A stretch of 64,000 nt of DNA from Actinoalloteichus fjordicus (GCF_001941625.1 NZ_CP016076.1:3596001-3660000), one strand, 5' to 3'. Positions 1-9,496 are shown, numbered from the stretch's first letter. Numbers and translations are program-made. Notes: generated by a model from the letters alone, not told the origin.

Positions 1-377
1 ACCACATCGGCCACCGTCGGCTCCGCCAACCGACGCCGCAACTGCTTCACCCACGACTTCACCGCCATCCGGCTGATCTCCGACAACGGCAGGTCCCCGA
101 ACCGAGGCAGAATGTGATTCCGCAGATGGGACTGGTACTTCGCCCACGTCCCCCGCGACACGTCATGCGCCTGCTCCCACTCCTGCACCCACTCCCGCAA
201 GGACACCCGCCCCGCCGACGGGTCGACGAACGTCCCCCGCCGCTGATCCGACTCCACATCCGCCGCACGCTCCCGGGCCGCCGCCATCGAGACGAAACCG
301 GCCTCCGACGTCAACGACCCGTCCGGCAACCGATACCGCACCCGATAACCACTCCCCCGTCTCTCCGCCCACGCCAT
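1..377 (-). CDS. Tyrosine recombinase / phage-type integrase, N-terminal part (runs off left edge)
   Basis: The minus strand reads open from an ATG at 377 to the window edge, giving about 125 residues. They match the N-terminal arm-binding and SAM-like core-binding regions of actinobacterial tyrosine integrases: a short beta-rich start (MAWAERRGSGYRVRYRLPDG), then a helix with YQSHLRNHILPRFGDLPLSEI and VKSWVKQLRRRLAEPTVADV. A GGAAGGAG ribosome site sits just upstream of the ATG. The catalytic domain lies outside the window. It is clearly related to the second integrase at 23734 (same layout: GTFVDP / GTWLDP, NHILPRF / NHILPRW). It probably marks another integrated element or the other end of the same island. 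Confidence 0.85.
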   Translation of the reverse strand, partial: MAWAERRGSGYRVRYRLPDGSLTSEAGFVSMAAARERAADVESDQRRGTFVDPSAGRVSLREWVQEWEQAHDVSRGTWAKYQSHLRNHILPRFGDLPLSEISRMAVKSWVKQLRRRLAEPTVADV

Positions 378-843
378 GACCAGACTCCTTCCACCGTGAT
401 GCCACCGCGCCCGCCCGGACGGGCAGGGCATTCCAATTCCCGCTTCCCACACCACTAAAGAGCAAGCGGTATGTGTTCACCCCCGACCATGACGCCCCGG
501 AGACACCGAACCCCCGCCTCCGGCACCGACTGCCGTGACCACCGCACTCGCCTACGGTCGGCGTCTGTCCCACCGCCCGCGTCGTCAACCACCCGCCCGG
601 CGAGCGACACCCCTGAACTCCGCCGAACCACCACGATTTCGACACCACACACGCCAGAGATGCCCTGGACCGATACACCACCCGGCGATCCCAGCTGGCA
701 GGGCCCTCCTGCTCCGCACGTCGCGATGACCTGGCCAAGGGCGGGCTAATGCCCGACCGGTTGCATCCGTTCAAAGGCCATCTGGCGCAACAACGGGAAC
801 CGCGTCGAGTGTCCTACCGCAGCCGAGCCGGTAAGGCGCGACT
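378..843. other. Intergenic stretch, no supportable gene
   Basis: Upstream region of the left integrase. Open frames exist on both strands, but they are Arg/Pro/Ser-rich without recognisable motifs and look like GC-driven shadows. I see no RNA gene or repeat. Confidence 0.5.
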
Positions 844-1107
844 CACATCGGCTCCAGGCACAGGCCAGTGTTCACGTCGGTGTGGGCCAACCTCGACATC
901 CTCTTCTCACGGCAAGCCGACGCACTGCGGCACGTCATCGAGACCGACCCAGCCCTCACCGGCGTGATCCCGGACGACTACACCACCCGAAGGAAACTAG
1001 GGTACGGAGTCGTCAGCTATGAGCTCGACTACGCAGAAAGCCGCCGCAATAAGTCTTGGTTGGTCGACCAGCCCATGCTGTCACCACACGCGCTGCGTGC
1101 GCGGTAA
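844..1107 (+). pseudogene. Remnant of a small protein family, copy A (C-terminal part)
   Basis: The plus frame reads SRHRPVFTSVWANLD, then DALRHVIETDPALTG, then VVSYELDYAESRRNKSWLVD before a stop. It aligns segment by segment with the decayed copy B at 6267-6754: VFTS/VLTS, DALRHVI/DAPRYVI, LTG/LTG, SYELDYAESRR/NYEISYADGRR, LVD/LVD. No convincing start or N-terminus is present, so this is a truncated C-terminal piece. Function unknown. The evidence is the within-window similarity, which is unlikely for two chance frames on opposite strands 5 kb apart. Confidence 0.6.
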
Positions 1108-1572
1108 TAACACAGCCGAGTAAGGGCCCTACGCCGCAAAGTTCCGCTCGGCCTGATAGATGATCTCCAGCGGCCCGTCGCGGCGGACCGGTCACCCGAC
1201 TCACACAGCACGTACTCCGCTGTGCGCTCGCATCGGGCCCAAGCAGCTGGTGGTTGAGCCGCGCGGCTGTACGCCAGCCACGCCGAAGCGGACATTCTTC
1301 AGGAGACCCTCACCGCCTACGGGCAGCAGGTCTGCCGTCTTCTTCCCGGTCGATCTCTGCTTCTGTTCGGAGTGTCGGAGCATTTCACAGATCCAGGAGG
1401 CGTTAACCCGACTCGACGCGGATGCGCCAGCTTCTCGGTATGAGTATGTCGCAGCGACGCATTGCAGCGATGACCCGACAGAATCCGTGGGGATCTCCGA
1501 GATCATCAGATATCAGACACTGTCTGGTGTGTCTCGCTGGTCATGCCGGAACCGTCGGGTGATGATCCTACG
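1108..1572. other. Intergenic stretch upstream of the NYN-domain gene
   Basis: No gene with recognisable features. Short frames on both strands have no motif and no good ribosome site. The stretch presumably carries the promoter of the gene at 1573, but I cannot point to clear boxes. Confidence 0.4.
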
Positions 1573-2961
1573 ATGTCGGTTCTGCTGCTCATCGATGTCG
1601 ACAACGTGATCGGTGGGAACAATCCCCGCCCCGAGACGGTCACGTCCCACGTCCAGGCCCTGACAGCGGTGGTCGAAGCTGCGACGAACACCCGACCGAC
1701 GATCGCTGCGGGCTATCGCCGTCCGGAATCGGGTTCCGCGGCCATCGCCGACGCTCTTCGCGCTCTCGATGTCACGGCGTTACCCGTCGCCGAAGGTCGG
1801 GACGCTTCCGACAACGCGTTGCTGCGCTGGGCGGCGGAGACGAGGACCGAGTCGACACGGTTCTTCGTCGCGTCAGCCGACCGCGCTTTCGCCGCCGTGG
1901 CCGAGTGGGGATCTCTGGAGGTCGTCGTATGGGACGAGCAACCAGTCGCGGGGGTCCTTTCGCGATCCGCACGGCGAGTACATCGAGTCGCCAGACCACC
2001 GCGCCGCGCCACCCGGTCGCAGGAAGCACCGCCGCACAGTGCCACGATCCCTGCGAAGAGTCCCCACCATGACGAGGTCAACGGGTGTAAGGCCGAGCCA
2101 CCAGATTTCACCACGGCCGCGGCCGCGAAACTCGGAGTAGCCCCGGACTCGGAAGCCATACAGCAGATCGCAAGGGCCGAACGCACGGTCCGCAGAGTCG
2201 ACGTGTCCTTCAAAGCCGCTTACTTGTTCGCCGGTCTACTCGGCACCGTCGGATTCCTGATCGAGTTACTCCTTGTCGGCGAAACGGCCTACAACGGCTA
2301 CGCTCGGGCCGGGTTCATCGTCGCGCTTCTTGCCGCAGGAATCACCCACTATCACCTTTTGCGCAGGTCTGTCAGTCAGCGGCTGGTCGTCGAACTCTGG
2401 CGCTCGCTGCTCGCGCTGCTCGCGGCCGAACGCTCGAACCTCGATGTCGATCTGTGGTCCGGACTGAAGCACTTGACCGTCGCAGGCCGCATCCTCGAGA
2501 CCCAGACGGGCCGGTGGGAGCACCCAGGCCCTCATCCACGGCTGGCTGCCCGACTGCTCGGTCGGGACCTACGCCTGCGCGCCCTCCCCGAGCTCGGCAG
2601 GCACCCACGGGAGATCGCCACCGAACTCATCACCACGGTCGCGTCAACAACCGACGACGTCGTCCACGGACGATGGATCGCCTCCGTACCCGCCACACCG
2701 ATCCAGGCCGCCGAATGGCAACAACGGCTCCTCGACATCGACCGAGCACCCACCTTGACCATTCGAGCGATCAGACTCGTGATGCTCTTCGGAGTCAGCT
2801 GGGGCGTCACCTACCTCGCCTGGAGCGCCGTGACCGGACACTCGGACAGCCCGACCCCTCAACTCAGCGGTGCGCTCGCCCTCGCCGTCATGCTGTGGGC
2901 CGGAACCAACAGAACCGATCAACTCGTCTCCGACAGCCTCCGCCGATTCACCGGCCGATGA
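1573..2961 (+). CDS. NYN-type (PIN-like) nuclease domain protein with membrane segments
   Basis: A 462-residue protein. Residues 1-130 look like an NYN/PIN-like RNase domain: MSVLLLIDVDNVIGG gives the first acidic cluster, with further acidic residues at GRDASDNALLRWA and FVASADRAF. After a polar linker come hydrophobic segments around FAGLLGTVGFLIELLLVG and FIVALLAAGITHY, and two more near the C-terminus (VMLFGVSWGVTYLAW, ALALAVMLWAG). This predicts a membrane-tethered nuclease-like protein. I chose ATG 1573 over the in-frame ATG at 1543 because the decayed paralogue at 16311-16864 starts at the same MSVLLL. Membrane-bound effector nucleases occur in defence islands, but no partner is obvious here, so the role is inferred. 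Confidence 0.65.
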   Translation: MSVLLLIDVDNVIGGNNPRPETVTSHVQALTAVVEAATNTRPTIAAGYRRPESGSAAIADALRALDVTALPVAEGRDASDNALLRWAAETRTESTRFFVASADRAFAAVAEWGSLEVVVWDEQPVAGVLSRSARRVHRVARPPRRATRSQEAPPHSATIPAKSPHHDEVNGCKAEPPDFTTAAAAKLGVAPDSEAIQQIARAERTVRRVDVSFKAAYLFAGLLGTVGFLIELLLVGETAYNGYARAGFIVALLAAGITHYHLLRRSVSQRLVVELWRSLLALLAAERSNLDVDLWSGLKHLTVAGRILETQTGRWEHPGPHPRLAARLLGRDLRLRALPELGRHPREIATELITTVASTTDDVVHGRWIASVPATPIQAAEWQQRLLDIDRAPTLTIRAIRLVMLFGVSWGVTYLAWSAVTGHSDSPTPQLSGALALAVMLWAGTNRTDQLVSDSLRRFTGR

Positions 2962-3518
2962 TCAAGCGGAAAAGAGCCCCGACCGACGCGGTAGACCCGC
3001 CGCCCTCCGGTAACTGGATCGCAACTGTTGCGAACCTTCGTAGGGACTATGAAGACAGATGACGCTGCCGTTTCCTCCGGGTCACGGCTCCGCCTCCCCT
3101 ACGAGGGTTCGCAACGGCACCTCGGGCGACGGGCGAGCGGCACTGCCGCAAGGTTCTGCACTCGAGTCCAAGCGCCTGAGCGCATCCAGATGCGCCCATT
3201 ATGGCAGCGGGTGCCCTGTGCCTGCTGCACCTCGACAACCCCGTCCGAGCCCCCACCCTGTCCTTGGCGGCCCGAGACTGGGTCGCCCACCTGCACACCT
3301 ACCGCTTCACCACCGTCGAGAATCTCGCGCCTCACTCGGGCGAGGCTTGTCAAGACTGTCCGCGAGGAGTACTGAGCCGAGTCCGCACGGGGTCCGTCGA
3401 CGCGGAGGCGGGAGATGTGGCGCGGGGTGTGCCGACGACCTTGGTGGCGTGACGCGAGCGGCGGCGCTCGCCAGCGTGGCCGGTTGCCTGAGCCGTGGAA
3501 GGATCCTTCGGTGAGGAC
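2962..3518. other. Intergenic stretch with possible gene debris
   Basis: No complete gene. A plus frame from about 3201 (MAAGALCLLHLDNPVRAPTL, then LAARDWVAHLHTYRF) looks faintly protein-like but stays unrecognised and lacks a convincing ribosome site. It may be a remnant. Confidence 0.35.
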
Positions 3519-3541
3519 GAGCGGGGCCGCCTGCCCCGCTC
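3519..3541 (-). terminator. GC-rich hairpin downstream of the helicase gene
   Basis: A perfect 9-bp stem (GAGCGGGGC / GCCCCGCTC) with a 5-base loop lies about 40 bases beyond the helicase stop codon. A second hairpin (GATGACGGCGG / CCGCTGTCATC, one unpaired base) at 3559-3586 overlaps that stop. There is no T-run, as is usual for actinobacterial terminators. Confidence 0.45.
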
Positions 3542-3581
3542 CGCCCGGTGGAACTCAGGATGACGGCGGTTTTCGCCGCTG

Positions 3582-6212
3582 TCATCGCGAGGGGAACAAA
3601 CTTGCCACGTCGTCCACATTGATGATCTTCCCGAGGGTCGGGGAGAGCAGTTTGCCCAGCCATCCGTCCGGCGGCAACGTGGCCTCGATCTTCGTGCGAG
3701 CCTCGCCGCGGGCTTCGGCGTTGCCGTCGCCGCAGAGCGCTGCATACTGCTGAAGACGGTCGGCCAGGAGGTTGTAGAGCCGGACGGCAGCGTCATGATT
3801 GAGGAGCGTGATCCTGTCGCGGGCTGCCTCGGCAGCGTCGCCCTGGACGGTGGTCGCCGGGGTGAGCAGGCAGCCGTAGACCCGTGTCCTGGCCACGCGT
3901 TTGGTCTCGACTTCGATCTGGCCGAGCAGCTGGTTGACGTCGCCGCGGGACACCGGGTGTGGTTCGCCGGTCTTGACTTCCCACACACGGCGCTCACCGC
4001 GCTTGACGGTTGACCAGGTCCACCGGCAGTCGGTGGCGCTTTGTTCGGTCTTGGGCGGTCGTTCCCCGCTGGCTCCGACCAGGCGTGCGAGCATCGTGAG
4101 ACCGTCGCATTGCTGATCGTGGCTGCCAGCGACCAGGGTGCGCCCGCCGGAGAGCGCGCGTTCGAGCCGGCCTCCGGCTTCACGGCGCCATTCATCCCAC
4201 ACGAGGAAGAGGCGGTCAGTGTCGTCAGCGGTGCGCTCATGGCCCCTGAGATCGGCGACCGTACGGCTCAACCGGCGGAACCATGCCGTACGAGGGCCGT
4301 TGGTGGTGGCGTCTTCGAGGGCGGAGCGCGCGGCGGCGAGGTCTTCGTTCCGGCCGCGGTCGAACAAGGCGTGGGCTTGGACGTAGCGCCAGAACGCGGC
4401 GTGCTCGGTCTCTCCGGTCGACGCGAGCAGGTCCGCGGCTTCGCGTGCTCGCTCGGCAGCGCGGCCGTGGTCACCTATCCACAGGTCGGTGGACGCCGAC
4501 ACCTCAGCATCGGCGCTTGCGACCTCACCGCTGCCGCCGATGCTGCGTCCTGGGCGTGGCCGTCGCCGTGGCGCCCTCTGCTCGACGAGTCCGGTGATGC
4601 CGGACGGTCGGTCCACCTGCCAGAACGAACGGCAGGCGTCGGTCGTGGCGACCGAGCCCTGGTCGTAGAGTTCGAGTGCGGCACGAACGATCGGCTGTGT
4701 GCCCTCGGGAATGGACGCGCGGACCGCTGGGTCGGCGAGGACCTGGGCGAACGTCGGGTCGAGGCCCAGGTACAGCGAGCGGTCGGTCGCGGTGCGGTTA
4801 GCACGGCCGAGAGCCTGGGTGACCCGTTGTCCGACACGGTGCTGCATGAAGGTCGCATCGCCGAGGTAGGCGACCACGAACCGCTCGAACTCGCTACTGG
4901 CTTGGGGCACCGTGGTAATGATCACCAGCTTGCAGATGTCGCCGGGGAAGTCGAGCCCGTCATAGCGGCCCGCAGTGATCAACTGCCCCTGGGGAGCGCG
5001 GCTCCAGCCGTCGACTGCGGTGTCGTCGCCAGCCCGCAGGCGGTAAACGGGATGACCAAGCCCACCGAGAATCGCCTGCAGTGTGTCCGCTTCGCTGTGG
5101 CTGGCGCACAGCCACGCCGCCTTGCCGCCAGCTGCCTGGGCTTGTTCGAGTGCCCAGCGGAGCACGCCGGGATCGAGTGCCTGCTCGGACGACGCATTCA
5201 ACGCGAACATGCGCTCGCCGGTAGCGCCGGGAAGCAGCGGATGCTCGGTCACCAGCCGAGTGGCCCGACCGCCGCCGATACGGCGTTGCAGGTCGTCCAT
5301 CGAGCCGAGGGTCGCAGAAAGGTAGATCCGTTGCTTGGCCTGGCTGTAACCGGCGTTCAGCGCCGTCGGCGGGTGGTAGGGGCGGATCTCGATTCCCGAC
5401 GGCCCAATAAGCACGCCGCAGTAGGGCAGGTGCTCACGGACTTTGGGCCACACCCACTTGATCTCGTCCCTGAGCTTCTTGACCTCCGCCTTGACCTTGT
5501 CCGACTCATCCTTGAGCCCGACGTCGGCGACCAGCGGCGACGCCTCGATCACGTCCCGCGAGGCTGTGACGATCGCCGCCCAGTCGCTGAACGACAGCAA
5601 CTCGGGCGGGGTGCCTGGCCGAGCGGTGCCATCACGCATCGCCTGCAGTCCGGCGTACGCGTCGGTGTGCGCGACGACAAGATCACAGATCGTTCGGTAC
5701 AGGACGCGAGCAGGGCCGAGCTTGTCCGGAATGCGCAGGGTCTGTAGCCCGCTAAGCGGCTGTTCCGCTAGATGGGCGTCGTCGAAGATGACCAGGTCGG
5801 CGGGTTGCGGAACGGGCTTGCTGTTGAAGTAGACCCAGTAGTTCATCACGCCCACCGCTTGGGCCTGGTGGTAGTCGTCGAGCTTGGCACCACCGTAGTC
5901 CTTCGCGGCGAACCGGACGATTTCCAGGCCCAACTTCGCAGCCTCATCCTGAACCCGCTCTGCCAGCTGGCGGGTGCCGGTCAGGTAAGCAACCGACATC
6001 CCCTGGTCGAGTGCGTAGTCGGCGATCAACAGCGCCAACAGGGTCTTCCCCTCACCGGTCGGCATTTCGATCGCCACGTCCGGTGTCTTGAGGTGGTGAG
6101 CCGCGTACGCGGCCAGCATCTGCCTCTGACCAGGCCGAAGCTCCTTGAAGGTCGTCGACTGGAATCCGGCTAGCCGCTCGTCGAAATCTGGTACTGCCGC
6201 CGGTTCCGCCAC
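3582..6212 (-). CDS. Superfamily 2 helicase fused to a PD-(D/E)XK-like nuclease domain
   Basis: An 876-residue protein. The Q-motif region (LRPGQRQMLAAYAAHH) precedes Walker A PTGEGKT at about 51-57. Motif II is DDAH at 144-147, and LSATLGS and QALGRANRT are the later helicase motifs, so both RecA-like halves are present. The C-terminal part has an acidic residue in TDCRWTWS (about 725), then WEVKTG (E-x-K, about 743-745) and NQLLGQIE. This is the arrangement of PD-(D/E)XK restriction-like nucleases. ATP-driven DNA or RNA remodelling coupled to cleavage is inferred. It is transcribed divergently from the 402-aa unknown at 7063, across a region holding a decayed gene. The layout fits an anti-phage or restriction-like system, but I do not recognise a named one. 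Confidence 0.75.
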   Translation of the reverse strand: MAEPAAVPDFDERLAGFQSTTFKELRPGQRQMLAAYAAHHLKTPDVAIEMPTGEGKTLLALLIADYALDQGMSVAYLTGTRQLAERVQDEAAKLGLEIVRFAAKDYGGAKLDDYHQAQAVGVMNYWVYFNSKPVPQPADLVIFDDAHLAEQPLSGLQTLRIPDKLGPARVLYRTICDLVVAHTDAYAGLQAMRDGTARPGTPPELLSFSDWAAIVTASRDVIEASPLVADVGLKDESDKVKAEVKKLRDEIKWVWPKVREHLPYCGVLIGPSGIEIRPYHPPTALNAGYSQAKQRIYLSATLGSMDDLQRRIGGGRATRLVTEHPLLPGATGERMFALNASSEQALDPGVLRWALEQAQAAGGKAAWLCASHSEADTLQAILGGLGHPVYRLRAGDDTAVDGWSRAPQGQLITAGRYDGLDFPGDICKLVIITTVPQASSEFERFVVAYLGDATFMQHRVGQRVTQALGRANRTATDRSLYLGLDPTFAQVLADPAVRASIPEGTQPIVRAALELYDQGSVATTDACRSFWQVDRPSGITGLVEQRAPRRRPRPGRSIGGSGEVASADAEVSASTDLWIGDHGRAAERAREAADLLASTGETEHAAFWRYVQAHALFDRGRNEDLAAARSALEDATTNGPRTAWFRRLSRTVADLRGHERTADDTDRLFLVWDEWRREAGGRLERALSGGRTLVAGSHDQQCDGLTMLARLVGASGERPPKTEQSATDCRWTWSTVKRGERRVWEVKTGEPHPVSRGDVNQLLGQIEVETKRVARTRVYGCLLTPATTVQGDAAEAARDRITLLNHDAAVRLYNLLADRLQQYAALCGDGNAEARGEARTKIEATLPPDGWLGKLLSPTLGKIINVDDVASLFPSR

Positions 6213-6266
6213 CGCTCACTCCTCCGTCCGTATAGCCTGAACTCTACGGCGCGGGGCTCGATCGAC

Positions 6267-6754
6267 CTATGTCCGTTCCCGCAACATCGAGAACGACACC
6301 CGATGGTCGACCAGGTCCAGTTTCTCGCGGCGGCCATCGGCGTAGCTGATCTCGTAGTTGAGGACTTCGAACCAGTCGCCCTCGACGCTCGGAAAGCGTC
6401 CGTGGAGCTGGCCTTGTCACCTTGCCCGTCAGATTCAGGCCAGGCGCGATGACGTATCGAGGAGCATCAGGCGGGCGAGGGAAACAGGTCTCCATCTGGC
6501 CCAAGAGGCTGGTGAGCACGCGCTTTCGGCTGTGGAGTTCGTCGCCTTACCAGATGGTGAACGGGCAATTGATCATGTTGGCCACCCGCCAACGACGGTG
6601 TTGTCCTCGCCCGACGGAGGACGAGGTCGCGAAAGATCTCCTCGTCCAGTTCAGCGCGATCAGGAGTCGGACCATTGGTAGTCAGCCGCCAGGAATGATC
6701 AGTGCCCTCGGCAGCGCAAGCCAGACAGTTGATATGGACCTCGCCATCGTGCAC
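6267..6754 (-). pseudogene. Remnant of a small protein family, copy B (frameshifts and a stop)
   Basis: On the minus strand an ATG at 6754 opens MHDGEVHINCLACAAEGTD, then DRAELDEEIFRDLV. The frame then shifts to VANMINCPFTIW followed by an in-frame TAA, continues as DELHSRKRVLTSLLGQMET and DAPRYVIAPGLNLTG, shifts again to FEVLNYEISYADGRREKLD, and ends at a TAG at 6267-6269. Joined, the pieces make one protein of about 155 residues. Its second half matches the remnant at 844-1107. It carries at least two frameshifts and one nonsense codon. A CLAC pair hints at a metal site. Function unknown. Confidence 0.65.
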
Positions 6755-7062
6755 AACCGCCTGATACCCGAGCTGTCAAGCCCCGTATGCCAGCTTGCCG
6801 TCCGGTTGAGCAGTCCGAAGTAGGCACCGGTCCATGACCAGCAATGCACCCTTCTTCGAACATATGTTCACATACGGGCGGAGGGTGTCCGGTTGACGCC
6901 TAGTAGGGCCTCGGCGGTCACGTCAGAGGCGATGAGTGCGTGACGTCCGATGACTTTCGCGGCGCTCGGAACGAATCCCGCAGAGACCGTCGTGATGTAG
7001 GTATGGCCCAGATCGACGAGCGGACCGGTCAGCGCACGGAGCGGCGAACGGGAGAGGATGAG
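6755..7062. other. Divergent upstream region of the 402-aa gene
   Basis: No gene. It contains GAACATATGTTC at 6858-6869, a perfect 12-base palindrome that could be a regulator site, and in-frame upstream start codons for the next gene at 6940 and 7003. A GGAGAGGATGAG ribosome site lies just before the GTG at 7063. Confidence 0.4.
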
Positions 7063-8271
7063 GTGAGCGAGAACCCTGAGCCGACTGCGGCCGAGGTGCT
7101 GGCGTGGCGGCGCGATGACGTGTTCCTCCCCGAGGCCGAAGCCACTACGGAGGAGTTCCCGTACCTGCGGAACATCTCAGCCGGATTCATCTTTGGCGGC
7201 GTGGTCCGCCCGCTCGAACCGGCTCCGCCGGAGTACGCGACGCTGTCGATGCCCCACACCTCCGACGGGGATTTCGTCGCACTCGCGCAGTGGAACATGC
7301 TGTGGGAGGCGGCCCAGTTCCGGCGGCGCTTCTTCGACTTGGACGCCCTGCCGAAGCCGATGGCCAAGATCGCCGACCTCGGCGACGTCAACGTCACGTT
7401 CGTGCCGCGGACACGGGCACGGTACATCGAGTACGCGCCACTGTTCCACCTGCTGCCCAAGCGCGTCCTAGGCATGTTCGGACTCCCGCTGTTGCGTGGT
7501 GGCCAGTGGCCGTTCATGGCTGACTGGGCAGGCATCGACGACTTGCTCCCGACCGACTTCGAAGCCCGGCTGGCCCGCGCGTGGGCGTGGACGGTCTGGC
7601 CGCACCTGATGTCAGGGTCGAAGATGAAGGCGTTCTCGGCCGACGACCCGATTCGGCTGTTGGCCCACAACCTGGACTTCTGGGTGCCTGCGGTGACCGC
7701 CACGATCCAAGAGCGGCTGCGGGACTTCCCCGAGGTCGACAAGGGCAGGACTCCCAGCCCGGTCCTCCTAGAGGACGGCAGCGTGCTCGCCGGGGCCATC
7801 GCCAGCAACCCGAGGATGGGTGGGCCCGTGTGGTTCGGTGAGGACGACGCCCACGACGCCGTGGTCGAGACTGTGGAAGCCGCCGACCGGACCGGCCAGC
7901 TCCGCGGCATCCTGGACGCCGTCCGATCCCACCGCATCGAGGACGACTTCTCCAGCCACTGGTCGTACGCACGCGAAGACTTCGAACGCAAGCTGCACGG
8001 CAAACGGCGCAAGGTCACGGTGAAGTTCGTCGAGTTGACCGACACCATCCCGATCCAGGGGCCGGAAAGCGAGGTGCTGGGCAACCTGGTCACCAACGAC
8101 TTCCTCGCGCTGCTGGACGCCCGGAACCGGCAGATCGTTGTGCTGCTCAACAGCGGCGTGACCAGGAAGACCGAGATCACGGATGTGCTCGGGTACGCAA
8201 ACCACAGCGCCGTCTCGAAGCGCCTAGCGCAGATCCGTCGGGCCGCCGAGGCGCACTTCGACAAGGACTGA
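7063..8271 (+). CDS. Unknown 402-aa protein with a C-terminal helix-turn-helix
   Basis: I do not recognise the family. The start is GTG 7063, chosen for the adjacent GGAGAGGATGAG; ATG 7003 and 6940 are in-frame alternatives with poorer codon character. The middle is rich in Trp and Pro (FPYLRNISAGFIFGGVVRPL; ARAWAWTVWPHLMSGSKMK). The last 45 residues (RNRQIVVLLNSGVTRKTEI, then LGYANHSAVSKRLAQIRRA) read like a sigma-region-4 or LuxR-type helix-turn-helix. The gene is divergent from the helicase-nuclease at 3582-6212. It may be that system's sensor or regulator, or a second effector. A DNA-binding C-terminus is the only supported statement. Confidence 0.6.
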   Translation: MSENPEPTAAEVLAWRRDDVFLPEAEATTEEFPYLRNISAGFIFGGVVRPLEPAPPEYATLSMPHTSDGDFVALAQWNMLWEAAQFRRRFFDLDALPKPMAKIADLGDVNVTFVPRTRARYIEYAPLFHLLPKRVLGMFGLPLLRGGQWPFMADWAGIDDLLPTDFEARLARAWAWTVWPHLMSGSKMKAFSADDPIRLLAHNLDFWVPAVTATIQERLRDFPEVDKGRTPSPVLLEDGSVLAGAIASNPRMGGPVWFGEDDAHDAVVETVEAADRTGQLRGILDAVRSHRIEDDFSSHWSYAREDFERKLHGKRRKVTVKFVELTDTIPIQGPESEVLGNLVTNDFLALLDARNRQIVVLLNSGVTRKTEITDVLGYANHSAVSKRLAQIRRAAEAHFDKD

Positions 8272-8538
8272 GCCAGTGGTAGTAGTAACTCGGTTCGGCT
8301 CCGGATGGTCGGAGTGTTGGTCGGGAACCAGTGCGGACAGAGCCGAGTTTGTAGCTGGTCTCCTACAGAGCGGCGGCGTTACCGGCCTTGCGCTAAGGCG
8401 TGCCCGACATGATGATGGCCGAGCCGACGGCCAGAGAGCTTCCCCCGCTCCGAACAGTATCCTTGTGACTTCCCGTTGGCCGGGATATGCCCGACGCTGC
8501 AGAAGGTAGGCCCTGCCGCCTACGGCCAGAATCGCAGT

Positions 8539-9336
8539 ATGGATTACTTGACGGTCTTTCGGAGGGCGCAGCCGGAGTTGGAACAGTGGCGTCAGCGTCA
8601 GGTGCGCTACCCGCCGGAGGAGCCCGAGCGTGGTAGCGACCTCGCCGAGGACGACAAAGTCTTCCGCTTTCAGCGGATCAGCGAGATGGCGCGGCTCAGT
8701 TTAATCTCCGCCGGTGAGCACCTGCGCTTGGTTTGGGACGGTTTGGACCGAGGGAACCTGTACAGCTCCGCGCAGCACACCGCTCTGCGGGGCGCCCTGG
8801 TCGGTGCCGCGCAGGGCGTGTGGATCACCGCGCCCGACGACGCGGTGACACGGCAGCGACGCGGCCACGCGGTGATCAGCGAGTCATACGAGCAACTACG
8901 CAAGTATCAGAGTCGGACGCTCGATGTGGCCTCCGGTCTCGGGCTCACACCCGCTGGAGAGCAGCAGGTGCGGGCCCAACGTGAGTGGATCGCCACCCGA
9001 GAGCGTGCGCTCGCGGCGGTGCAGCCAGCGCCCATGAAGTTGAATGTCGCAGACGTGGTGCGGGACGTCGGACCAGTGGTCTTCCCGGAAGACCCGTTCC
9101 GCCAGGCTGGCCTGCGGCTGGCTTGGAACACCTTGTCCGGTGACGCGCACGTGCTGATGTGGAGTCTCGCCCAGCGGGCAGAGTTCCAAGCGTTTGGTCT
9201 GCCGGACCGCGCCACCGGCTTATCGATTGGTATCACCGGAGGACACCTCGGAGAACTCGCTGGCTGGTATGACCTCGCTATGATCACTCTGCGCCGCGGC
9301 TGGCGTTTGTTCGATCGGCGATGCGAAGGCACGTGA
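8539..9336 (+). CDS. Hypothetical protein, 265 aa
   Basis: A good coding frame with balanced composition. ATG 8539 (MDYLTVFRRAQPELEQW) is preferred to an upstream ATG at 8476, whose extra 21 codons look non-coding. No catalytic motif is visible. The protein is mostly helical and contains WNTLSGDAHVLMWSLAQR near residue 195, similar in flavour to all-helical proteins found near mobile elements. It is followed by a strong hairpin terminator at 9415. Function unknown. Confidence 0.6.
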   Translation: MDYLTVFRRAQPELEQWRQRQVRYPPEEPERGSDLAEDDKVFRFQRISEMARLSLISAGEHLRLVWDGLDRGNLYSSAQHTALRGALVGAAQGVWITAPDDAVTRQRRGHAVISESYEQLRKYQSRTLDVASGLGLTPAGEQQVRAQREWIATRERALAAVQPAPMKLNVADVVRDVGPVVFPEDPFRQAGLRLAWNTLSGDAHVLMWSLAQRAEFQAFGLPDRATGLSIGITGGHLGELAGWYDLAMITLRRGWRLFDRRCEGT

Positions 9337-9414
9337 GAGCGTCGTGAGCCGATGGCGGGCGAGGCCTTCGTCGACCGACCGCTAGAACTGGTGAAAACGC
9401 ATACAGGACCCTTT

Positions 9415-9455
9415 CGTCGGGAGAAGCCGACACCACCTGTCGGCTTCTTCCGACG
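9415..9455. terminator. Strong hairpin between convergent genes
   Basis: An 18-base stem with one mismatch (CGTCGGGAGAAGCCGACA against TGTCGGCTTCTTCCGACG) closes a 5-base loop. It lies between a plus gene ending at 9336 and a minus gene ending at 9497, so it probably serves both. Confidence 0.75.
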
Positions 9456-9496
9456 AGATCGGTTCGCTGCCCCGACTTGACGCACCGACGCGTTGA

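Noticed and set aside
4041-5747. Long plus-strand open frame of 568 codons
   Set aside because: It lies antisense to the helicase-nuclease gene and its sequence shows mirrored codon bias without motifs; a GC-driven shadow.
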